Below the pieces are notes generated by a model. It was not told the DNA's origin, ran no database searches, and worked only from the letters and a program-made list of their open reading frames with translations. A DNA stretch of 64,000 bases, taken from CAZEAB01 sp964552945. GTDB lineage: Archaea; Nanobdellota; Nanobdellia; Woesearchaeales; GW2011-AR9. Of the stretch, positions 41,917-49,531 are shown in pieces. How positions within the stretch are numbered: position 1 is the first letter of the stretch; every line of letters begins with the position of its first letter. A program made the translations under genes and the position numbers. The stretch covers positions 62,001-126,000 of the forward strand of contig CAZKIP010000001.1 of assembly GCA_964552945.1 (NCBI GenBank), written 5' to 3'.

Positions 41917-42242
41917 TTACTAACAAGAAAAACGGAAAAATAATCTCTCGTGAAGAGATAATTTGTAGAAATATTTTCTCTCAAGGGAGAGGATTGATGT
42001 TTAGAAAAAGAAATAATTTAGTGATGATATTTAGTAAAGATAGAGAATTAAGTTTGCATATGTTTTTTGTATTTTTCCCAATAGACGTTTTAATTCTTGA
42101 TTCAAATAAAAAAGTTGTTGAAATTAAGAAAAACTTTAAACCATTTAGATTCTGGAAATCCTCTGTTAAAGGGAGATATATTGTAGAGTTAGGAAAAAGT
42201 AAGGAGAAAGTTTTTGTAGGAGATTCACTTATTATAAAATAA
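41913..42242 (+). CDS. DUF192 family protein
   Basis: 109 residues. GRGLMFRKRN and LSLHMFFVFFPIDVLILDSNKKVVEI fit the COG1430/DUF192 pattern, here without the signal peptide common in other members. Function of the family unknown. Last gene of the operon. Confidence 0.8.
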   Translation: MITNKKNGKIISREEIICRNIFSQGRGLMFRKRNNLVMIFSKDRELSLHMFFVFFPIDVLILDSNKKVVEIKKNFKPFRFWKSSVKGRYIVELGKSKEKVFVGDSLIIK

Positions 42243-42253
42243 ATAGATATTGA

Positions 42254-43576
42254 TTATCCAAATAATTTTTCAAAAATAGACTTTTTACGAAGACTTTTTA
42301 TTGGTTTGTAAACAGGTCCTGAAGGTGAAGGTTCTTGTTTTTTAGATGGAGGATTAATTGGTTGAGGACGTAAAGAATCGACATCTATGTGAGCAACTTC
42401 TTCTGCTATTGTTTGAACGTCTCCCGCAATTTTATAAACGATGCCATCTTTATCAACATTTGAATCAACAATTTCATCTTCACTCACCATAGGAAATTCT
42501 CCTGCTCTACTTAATGGGTCTTTGTTAGATTCATCATCGGAATTTCTCCAAGGTAAGAAAGCACCAGTATCTAGTCTTGGAAGATCTCTCTCCGGTATTT
42601 GATGTTCTGCAATTTGACCCTCTATACCCTCTTTTTCGGGTTGAGAAGATAAAATATCTGTAGGTTCTACTTCTGTTTGGAAAGAAGAATAACTCTCTTC
42701 TGCAGATTTTACAGGTGAACTTTCATAATCAGCAATTATTTTCTCTTTTTCTCTTATAACTGCTTCCAATTCATCTATTCTTGCATCTTTTATTCTAGCG
42801 ACACTTCTGGCAATTTTCTTTAATTGGGAGTTTAGTCCAGTAAACATAGCAATTGCAAAATCTCTTTGATGATCTAGTTCTTCCATTGTTTTGTATATTA
42901 AATTCAGTTTTTCAACTTCATCAGATTCATTATTATCCCCCGTTACTTCAAGTTCCTCGGGTTCTTTTGCTTTAGCTTTATATTCAGGAATCTCTAAAAT
43001 CCCCTTATTAACAAACTTCTCTAAAATTGCATATCTATCAGACGACCACATTAATTTGGCTTTAAGAACAAGTGAATCTTCACCAGCAACACTTCTTATC
43101 AAAGATTCGGCATTATCATAAAACCTTTTATCATTCCAACCCTCTCCCGCTTCTTGACACCACTCAGGGTTATCAAATACTTTTTTAGAAAATGAATCAA
43201 TATAAGGCTGAAGCGTATCATCCCTCCATGAAACAATTGCCCAATAACAAGATTTGACCTCTTTTTCTACTGAAGTTGCAAATAAATCCAAAAAGTCAGC
43301 GGATCTTTCTTGTTTCCAATAAGCAACCGCATAATAACTACTCATTGAATCTTCAGCTACAACTTTTGCTAAATCGCTTGCAACAGGAACAAACCTTTCA
43401 TCAACCCAATTTTTCCCGGCATCCTTACAATACATCGGTCCATGAATAGAAGCTAATTTACCTTCAGTCAATCCTTCAATTATTCTATCTTTATAAGTAG
43501 AGAACTCATCATCAGACAGCCGTAAACCTGCATTGTAACACATTTCAGGATTTTGAAGTAATTCATCTAATACCAT
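42254..43576 (-). CDS. Large acidic protein with Trp/Tyr helical repeats, unknown
   Basis: 440 residues. Residues 1-190 contain about five loosely repeated helical units of 35-40 residues (NPEMCYNAGLRLSDDEF; MYCKDAGKNWVDERF; YAVAYWKQERSADFL; NPEWCQEAGEGWNDKRF; KLMWSSDRYAI), suggesting an alpha-solenoid. Residues 205-260 are coiled coil, the rest is acidic, Ser/Pro-rich and probably disordered, ending in a basic KSIFEKLFG. Start at ATG 43576 with a TTTTATAAACC box 26 bases upstream. No family recognised. Confidence 0.65.
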   Translation of the reverse strand: MVLDELLQNPEMCYNAGLRLSDDEFSTYKDRIIEGLTEGKLASIHGPMYCKDAGKNWVDERFVPVASDLAKVVAEDSMSSYYAVAYWKQERSADFLDLFATSVEKEVKSCYWAIVSWRDDTLQPYIDSFSKKVFDNPEWCQEAGEGWNDKRFYDNAESLIRSVAGEDSLVLKAKLMWSSDRYAILEKFVNKGILEIPEYKAKAKEPEELEVTGDNNESDEVEKLNLIYKTMEELDHQRDFAIAMFTGLNSQLKKIARSVARIKDARIDELEAVIREKEKIIADYESSPVKSAEESYSSFQTEVEPTDILSSQPEKEGIEGQIAEHQIPERDLPRLDTGAFLPWRNSDDESNKDPLSRAGEFPMVSEDEIVDSNVDKDGIVYKIAGDVQTIAEEVAHIDVDSLRPQPINPPSKKQEPSPSGPVYKPIKSLRKKSIFEKLFG

Positions 43577-43714
43577 TACAAATATAAAGAAAACAGGAGG
43601 TTTATAAAAGTTACTACTGAAAAGGGCTAAAGATGTTCCCTTCTTGTTTTTTGTCACTCGAGGGTGACACTTAAAAAGAAACATTTATATACTCATCTCG
43701 TTTTATAGTATAAA

Positions 43715-44029
43715 ATGGAAAAAACATCAACATTAGAAAATATTGCTGGAAAAGCAAAAAGTGGAATGGCTGTTGGAGCAGGTTTATTGACAAACATAGC
43801 TGTTGGAGCTGGGATGTATCATGCTCAAAAAGCAGGTGTATCAGTAGAAGAATCATCTCTTCTTGCAATACCTGGAATTGGAGCTGGGGCAGCAATTACA
43901 GAATACGCTTTCCAAAGAGAAGGAGCTAAAAAAAGCAAAGGCGCTTTAATTGGAGCAGCAGTTGTAGCACCAGTTGGACAAGCAATTGGTTATGGTTTAG
44001 CTATGATAAGTGACAAAGGAATGTTATGA
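43715..44029 (+). CDS. Small Gly/Ala-rich membrane protein
   Basis: 104 residues with three short Gly/Ala-rich hydrophobic segments (VGAGLLTNIAVGAG; LLAIPGIGAGAAITEYAF; ALIGAAVVAPVGQAIGYG). Similar in character to the protein at 15953. ACATTTATATACT lies 26 bases before the ATG. Function unknown. Confidence 0.6.
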   Translation: MEKTSTLENIAGKAKSGMAVGAGLLTNIAVGAGMYHAQKAGVSVEESSLLAIPGIGAGAAITEYAFQREGAKKSKGALIGAAVVAPVGQAIGYGLAMISDKGML

Positions 44030-44050
44030 TTATACTAACTATATTTTAAT

Positions 44051-44263
44051 TTATTTTCTTTCTTTATAGTCGTTTAGCGGTCTACTGAAAACATGCTCAG
44101 GAACAACATAACCATCACTTAATTTTCTCTCGCCTATTGCTACTACAACAGCTTCTGGCAATCCCTTTTCAAATGCACTTTCTTTAACACCTGGTAATAC
44201 ACCCAGTATTAATTCTGAACCTTTATCTATTTTATAATCTACTTTTTTAGAATATCCCACCAT
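44051..44263 (-). CDS. Hypothetical protein (70 aa)
   Basis: 70 residues, soluble, mixed beta/alpha (VDYKIDKGSELILGVLPG, EAVVVAIGERKLSDG). SD GGAGAGATAAAG before the ATG. No family recognised; lies downstream of EF-2 with its own SD and may share its transcript. Confidence 0.55.
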   Translation of the reverse strand: MVGYSKKVDYKIDKGSELILGVLPGVKESAFEKGLPEAVVVAIGERKLSDGYVVPEHVFSRPLNDYKERK

Positions 44264-44307
44264 CTTTATCTCTCCTTTTTTTAATTTAATTAAATGAAAA
44301 AAAAAAA

Positions 44308-46494
44308 TTAAGCCCCCAGTGATCCTGAACTTAATCCCTTCCTTTGAATTATCTGAGTCTTAATTTTGTCCTGTAATTCTCCAGGTAATTTCTCGAAACT
44401 CTGATCTACCAAAGAAGAGCTTCCTCTTCCACCTGTACTAGACCTAAGATCGTTACTCCATCCGAAAAGTTCACCAACAGGTAACTTTGCTATCACAACA
44501 GTAATGTCTCCTTCTTGATTCATCTCTAAGAGTTGACCTCTCTTTGAAGAAACCAATTTAGAAACTTCACCAACGTAATCGTTAGGAACTTCAATCCGAG
44601 TTACTTGTAAAGGTTCGTAAAGAACAGGTGCAGCACCCATGATTGCTCCCTTGATACCTTCTCTAACAGCAGGATACATTTGAGCTGGGCCTCTGTGAAT
44701 CGCATCTTCGTGTAAAGTACAATCCATTAAACTAACTTTCATGTTTAAACAAGGTTCTTTAGCAAGAGGTCCTGCTTTCATAACATCTTCAAACATGTCA
44801 AGAACCAGTTCCATAATTTCATTAATTTGAACTACTCCCCTTGTTTTATCAACAAACATGTTACCATTAAAGATGGCTTTTACTTTATTAGCAAGTTTAG
44901 CATCCCAACCTAATTCCCTTAAAGCCATTATTCCTTCGTTATCTTTCTTTTTCCAACGACCATTAGGTAATTTGTTATCTTTAATTGCATGCATTACATC
45001 ATCTTCCAAAGGTTCTACAATAAAGTAAAGTTTGTTGTGTTTGTTTGGAGATTTTCCCTCCACTTCATGACTAACTTTTGTAATTGCTTCTCTGTAAACA
45101 ACGATAGGAGGAGAGGTTTTTACTTCAACTCCTTTCTCTTTGATAATTCTATTTTCGATAACCTCTAAGTGTAACTCACCCATCCCGTGTAGAAGGTGTT
45201 CACCAGTTTCTTCGTTAATCTCAACAACGATGGTTGGGTCTTCTTTCTGAACTTGTCTTAAAACTTCGATAAGTTTAGGTAAGTCAGCTGGTTTCTTTGC
45301 TTCAATAGCTTTAGTTACAACCGGATCAAAAATATGTTTAATTTTTTCGAAAGGTTCAGCTGGGCCACCAGAGGTAACAGTCTCACCAGGGATACCCATT
45401 CTTAATCCACCAACCCCAATAATGTTTCCAGCAGGAACGTTATCTACAATTTCCCTTTTAGCTCCATTGTAAATGTATACTTGCTGAATTCTTCCTGGAG
45501 ATTTTGCCAAGTTAAGATATACTTCTTCACCTTTACGCATAGTTCCGCTAAATAATCTTCCTGCTGCAATTTCTCCCGCTTGTGGGTCTACTACAACTTT
45601 TGTGATTACAAAAAAAGTTCTTCCTTCAGGAGAACAATTAATCAAATTTTTACCATCTGTATCTTCCAAATCTCCTTGCCATAACTTGGGAATCCGGTAT
45701 TTTTGAGCATCAACAGGATTTGGGTGATGTAAAATACTCATGTCCAAAATTACTTCGTGAATTGGAGCTTTCTTAGCAAGTTCTTTAATGGCATTTTCAT
45801 CATCACTATTGTAAGCATCAATAATATCTTTGAAAGAAATATTTTTCTTCTGCATGTATTGTAAACTAATAGCCCAATTGTGAAAAGCAGAACCAAAAGC
45901 AACGGTGCCTTTCTCAATACTTACTTGCCATTTCTCTTTAAACTCTTCTGGAGCAACATTTCGGATAATATGGTTTACATCCATTATTTGTTTTACAAAA
46001 CGTTGTTGCATTTGTTCTGGAGTAAGTTTGAGTTCTTTGATTAATCGATCAGCTTTATTAATGAAAAGGACTGGTCTAACTCTCTCTTTTAGAGCTTGCC
46101 TTAGAACTGTTTCTGTCTGTGGCATAGCTCCCTCGGAAGCACAAATTAAAACAATTGCTCCATCAACAGCCCTCATAGCTCTGGTTACGTCACCACCAAA
46201 ATCAACGTGACCTGGAGTATCAATTAAATTGATTAAAAATTCTTTATCTTCAACTGAATGAACCATAGAAACAGACGCAGAATCAATAGTTATTCCTCTT
46301 TCCTGCTCGTCTTCATGAAAATCAAGTAATCTAGCTTTTCCAGCAAGATGTTCAGACATCATTCCGGCTCCTGAAAGTAAGTTATCTGAAAAAGTTGTTT
46401 TTCCGTGATCAATATGAGCACAAACACCGATGTTTCTAATTTGTTTAGGCTCTTTCATTAACCTTGTGACCTTGTCAACCATCTTTTCTGCCAT
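44308..46494 (-). CDS. fusA: Translation elongation factor EF-2
   Basis: 728 residues, standard archaeal length. G1 AHIDHGKTT, DTPGHVDF, NKADR; domain IV LHEDAIHRGPAQ carries the His modified to diphthamide. Translocase of the ribosome. AGAGGTGG is the SD. No intein or frameshift. Confidence 0.98.
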   Translation of the reverse strand: MAEKMVDKVTRLMKEPKQIRNIGVCAHIDHGKTTFSDNLLSGAGMMSEHLAGKARLLDFHEDEQERGITIDSASVSMVHSVEDKEFLINLIDTPGHVDFGGDVTRAMRAVDGAIVLICASEGAMPQTETVLRQALKERVRPVLFINKADRLIKELKLTPEQMQQRFVKQIMDVNHIIRNVAPEEFKEKWQVSIEKGTVAFGSAFHNWAISLQYMQKKNISFKDIIDAYNSDDENAIKELAKKAPIHEVILDMSILHHPNPVDAQKYRIPKLWQGDLEDTDGKNLINCSPEGRTFFVITKVVVDPQAGEIAAGRLFSGTMRKGEEVYLNLAKSPGRIQQVYIYNGAKREIVDNVPAGNIIGVGGLRMGIPGETVTSGGPAEPFEKIKHIFDPVVTKAIEAKKPADLPKLIEVLRQVQKEDPTIVVEINEETGEHLLHGMGELHLEVIENRIIKEKGVEVKTSPPIVVYREAITKVSHEVEGKSPNKHNKLYFIVEPLEDDVMHAIKDNKLPNGRWKKKDNEGIMALRELGWDAKLANKVKAIFNGNMFVDKTRGVVQINEIMELVLDMFEDVMKAGPLAKEPCLNMKVSLMDCTLHEDAIHRGPAQMYPAVREGIKGAIMGAAPVLYEPLQVTRIEVPNDYVGEVSKLVSSKRGQLLEMNQEGDITVVIAKLPVGELFGWSNDLRSSTGGRGSSSLVDQSFEKLPGELQDKIKTQIIQRKGLSSGSLGA

Positions 46495-46587
46495 CAGAAA
46501 CCACCTCTAGGTGATTTTGAGGGAAGATTTAAAAATTTACAATTTTTTTTATCTGCCATTGTTATTTAACCTCGTTATCTAAATTAA

Positions 46588-47076
46588 TTAAAATACGTGC
46601 ATTTCATGCACTGTTCTGTAAGAGTGTAATTCTTCATCTTTAAACCAAAGAGCTACTTCTGTTTTTGCTTCTTCAACATTTCCAGAAGCATGTATCAAAT
46701 TTGGTACTGCTTTATCCTGATCATCAGCATGAGCAAAACTTATGTGAGCAAAATCTCCCCTAATGGTTCCTGGAAGTGCTGATTTTGGTTCTGTACCACC
46801 AACCATCTTTCGAACATTTTCTACAGCGTTAACTCCTTCTATACAAACTGCCAGAACTGGTCCTTCAGTCATAAACTTTAACATTACTTGAAGAACTTTT
46901 TCTCCTCTACGTTCTCCAAGATCAGCATAATGTTTCTTACCAAAATCTTCATCAATCCAAACCATTTTCATACCAATCATTTTAAAACCTGCGTCTTCAA
47001 ATCTGGATAAAACCTTTCCCATCAATCCTCTTTGAACAGCATCAGGTTTTAGTAATACTAAACTTCTTTCTATCAT
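46588..47076 (-). CDS. ndk: Nucleoside diphosphate kinase
   Basis: 162 residues. KPDAVQRGLMGKVLSRFE at the N-terminus, GTIRGDFA, and NLIHASGNVEEA with the phosphorylated His. Longer than many Ndk at the loop around VWIDEDFGKKHYADLGERRGE. Last gene of the L7Ae-S28e-L24e-Ndk operon. Confidence 0.96.
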   Translation of the reverse strand: MIERSLVLLKPDAVQRGLMGKVLSRFEDAGFKMIGMKMVWIDEDFGKKHYADLGERRGEKVLQVMLKFMTEGPVLAVCIEGVNAVENVRKMVGGTEPKSALPGTIRGDFAHISFAHADDQDKAVPNLIHASGNVEEAKTEVALWFKDEELHSYRTVHEMHVF

Positions 47077-47082
47077 GATTAA

Positions 47083-47274
47083 TCACCTTGTTTCTTTCTT
47101 ACGATCTTTTTTATACTCTTGTGTCCATCCAGTCTTAAGAGGTTTCCTCTTCAGATGAAGTAAGTTTTTCTCACATTTTCTTGAACAAAAATATGCAGAT
47201 TTCCCACTAGTATAAATATAAATTTTACCGGTTCCTTTTTCAATTGAACCTCCACAAAAACTACATTTTGGCAT
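47083..47274 (-). CDS. rpl24e: Ribosomal protein L24e
   Basis: 63 residues, zinc ribbon with CSFCGG and FCSRKCEK and the typical LHLKRKPLKTGWTQEY end. Usual place between S28e and Ndk in archaea. Confidence 0.96.
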   Translation of the reverse strand: MPKCSFCGGSIEKGTGKIYIYTSGKSAYFCSRKCEKNLLHLKRKPLKTGWTQEYKKDRKKETR

Positions 47275-47319
47275 TGTAAAATCCTCCTTGGTGTCTTAAG
47301 AATTTCTTAAGCACTCTGC

Positions 47320-47616
47320 TCACTTTTTACCTTTCCCTCGTCTTCCACCACCTAGGCGGTGAGCTTCAATTTCAGTTTCAAGAAGCATTAAGATATCTCC
47401 AACTTGGACAGGGCCTTTAACATTTCTTCGAATTGCTTTTCCTTTGTCCCTTCCATCTTGGATTTGGCACATTACTTGAGTTAATTCTCCTCTACTACCC
47501 GCTCTAGCAACAATTTCTTTAACTTCAGCAGGCATAGCTACACTAAATCTAATTTCTCCTTCAGATTTTGATGCAGAGTCTTTATCGTCCTTTTTTCTTG
47601 GTGTTTTTTGGGCCAT
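47320..47616 (-). CDS. rps28e: Ribosomal protein S28e
   Basis: 98 residues. Core VMCQIQDGRDKGKAIRRNVKGPVQVGDILMLLETE is diagnostic. N-terminal charged extension of about 30 residues and a Gly/Arg/Lys tail (AHRLGGGRRGKGKK) make it longer than the common 70. Confidence 0.95.
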   Translation of the reverse strand: MAQKTPRKKDDKDSASKSEGEIRFSVAMPAEVKEIVARAGSRGELTQVMCQIQDGRDKGKAIRRNVKGPVQVGDILMLLETEIEAHRLGGGRRGKGKK

Positions 47617-47626
47617 CTTACTTTAC

Positions 47627-47950
47627 CTATTCAGAGGACTTTGCAAGACTTTCAACGATTGACTTTGCTTCTCCTTCTTTTACTATAGCAACTGCAGCTG
47701 TTGATACTGGTAATCCTGCTGCTGCTCCCAAATCTTCTTTCTTTGAGATTTCAATGCAAGGGATATTCTTATCCTTACATAACAAAGGCAAATGCATAAT
47801 AATCTCCTTAGGAGTTACATCTGCTGCATAGACTACTAACTTTGCAGTACCTTTTTCAATTGCTTTGGTAGCTTCATTAGCTCCCTTACTAATTTTTCCA
47901 CTGGTTCTAGCGATTTCTACCGCTTCTAAAACTTTTGCTTCATCAGCCAT
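47627..47950 (-). CDS. rpl7ae: Ribosomal protein L7Ae (kink-turn binding)
   Basis: 107 residues. ISKGANEATKAIEKGTAKLVVYAADVTP and LGAAAGLPVSTAAVAI are the K-turn recognition helices and loop. Part of the ribosome, box C/D and H/ACA RNPs and RNase P. Start at ATG 47950 with SD GGAGG. First gene of the operon; a structured leader precedes it. Confidence 0.97.
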   Translation of the reverse strand: MADEAKVLEAVEIARTSGKISKGANEATKAIEKGTAKLVVYAADVTPKEIIMHLPLLCKDKNIPCIEISKKEDLGAAAGLPVSTAAVAIVKEGEAKSIVESLAKSSE

Positions 47951-48090
47951 TTTTATAACCTCCACACGAGAACAATAAGATTGATTTACCTCGTTGTGTA
48001 TCAAACCATTTCTGGTTCGAACATGTCAAAAAGATCTTTTTTTTCTTAACATGTTACCAACTTCATTGGTATTTCCTTAGAAAAGGGGTT
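47951..48090 (-). promoter_or_regulatory. Long structured leader and promoter of the L7Ae operon
   Basis: TATA-like TTTTTAAATAAACC at about 48083-48098 implies a leader of about 110 bases, long for this genome. It contains an 8-base hairpin with a GAAA loop (48001-48020, UCGAACCA/UGGUUUGA), a second pair of arms AACAUG/CAUGUU and a CACAACGAG/CUCGUGUG stem that ends at the SD. L7Ae is known to repress its own mRNA through leader K-turns in some archaea; no textbook K-turn was identified here. Confidence 0.4.
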
Positions 48091-48212
48091 TATTTAAAAA
48101 GGTTATGGGTATAAATCACAATATCAACCTTAAAAAAACAAAAATAAATCAAAACCTTACAAATTACTTCCAGGACAATAATTAATATAAACTTCTATTT
48201 ATCAAAAATACT

Positions 48213-49436
48213 ATGAAATATGCACACCTAGCAGATCTTCATCTTGGCTCATGGAGAGATCAAAAGATGAGAGATTTGTCCACAAAAGTTTTCCTAACAG
48301 CTATTGATAACTGCTTGAAAGAAAATGTAGATTTCATAATCTTTGCAGGAGATTTGTTTAATACTTCACTTCCTTCATTAGATACGTTAAAAATTGTAAC
48401 TAAAAAGCTTAAGGAATTAAACAATTTTAACATTCCCTTGTATGTTATCCCTGGATCGCATGATTTCTCTCCTAGCGGCAAAACAATGATTGATGTACTA
48501 GAGAATGCTGGCTTGCTAATAAACGTCTGTAAGGGCTCAATAAATCAAGAAACTAAAGAATTATGTCTAAAGTTTACTAAAGATGAAAAGACAGGAGCAA
48601 AACTTACTGGGATTATTGGAAGAAAAGGTCAGTTAGATCAAAAGTATTATGAAAATTTGGATCGTTCAAATTTGGAATCTGAAGAAGGGTACAAAATATT
48701 TCTATTCCATACAACTATCTCTGAACTTCTTCCCAGAGATATGGCTTTTATAGAATCTCAACCAGCATCCTTTTTTCCAAAGAATTTCAATTATTATGCT
48801 GGTGGACACATCCATAATAAAGCATCAATTAATTTAGAAGAAGGTGGAACGGCAACTTATCCAGGAGCATTGTTTCCAAATAATTTTGCAGAATTAGAAA
48901 AATATAGTATTGGTGGATATTATTTAGTTGAATTTTCAAATAATGAACAAAAAATCAGATGGGAACCATTAGAAGTTATGGAACATATCCCTTTAACCCT
49001 TGATTGTCATCACAAATCTCCTGAAGTAATTACTTTTGAAATTCTAAACAAATTGGGACAAGAGGTAAAAAACAAATTAATTACAATCAGATTAAAAGGA
49101 AGTTTACAAAACGGAAAAGTTTCTGACATCAATTTCAAACATATCTTTGAAACATTATACTCACAGGGAGCTTACTTTGTAATGAAAAATACTTCTAAAT
49201 TAAACTCTGAAGAATTTGAAGAAATTTCTATCTCTCAAACAAATCCCGAATTAATTGAAGAAGAAACCATTAAAGAACATTTACAACAAATAACTTTGTT
49301 CGATAAAAATACAGAGTTACATCTTACCAAAAGCCTTCTTAATTCTTTGAACACCACTAAAAAGGAAGGAGAAACAATTACTGATTTTAAGAGAAGGGTT
49401 GAAACAGAGATAAATGGTTTTTTAGAATTAGAATAA
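48213..49436 (+). CDS. mre11: Mre11/SbcD-like DNA repair nuclease
   Basis: 407 residues. Phosphoesterase motifs HLADLHLGS, FAGDLFNTS, IPGSHDF, a His in LFHTTISEL, and GGHIHNKA; capping domain from about 260. Acts with Rad50 on DNA double-strand ends. Usually mre11 and rad50 are adjacent; here the next gene is an unrelated surface protein on the other strand, so Rad50 must lie elsewhere or be absent. Confidence 0.9.
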   Translation: MKYAHLADLHLGSWRDQKMRDLSTKVFLTAIDNCLKENVDFIIFAGDLFNTSLPSLDTLKIVTKKLKELNNFNIPLYVIPGSHDFSPSGKTMIDVLENAGLLINVCKGSINQETKELCLKFTKDEKTGAKLTGIIGRKGQLDQKYYENLDRSNLESEEGYKIFLFHTTISELLPRDMAFIESQPASFFPKNFNYYAGGHIHNKASINLEEGGTATYPGALFPNNFAELEKYSIGGYYLVEFSNNEQKIRWEPLEVMEHIPLTLDCHHKSPEVITFEILNKLGQEVKNKLITIRLKGSLQNGKVSDINFKHIFETLYSQGAYFVMKNTSKLNSEEFEEISISQTNPELIEEETIKEHLQQITLFDKNTELHLTKSLLNSLNTTKKEGETITDFKRRVETEINGFLELE

Positions 49437-49531
49437 CTTCTTATTAATAAAAATAAATAGAAAAAATAAAGAAAATTAGAAATCTAAAAAAGATTTCTAG
49501 TCATTCCATAAATGGAATAAAATAAAAAAAA

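Noticed and set aside
48213..49436. A Rad50 partner next to the Mre11-like gene
   Set aside because: The following gene is a secreted surface protein and no SMC-type ATPase occurs in the window.
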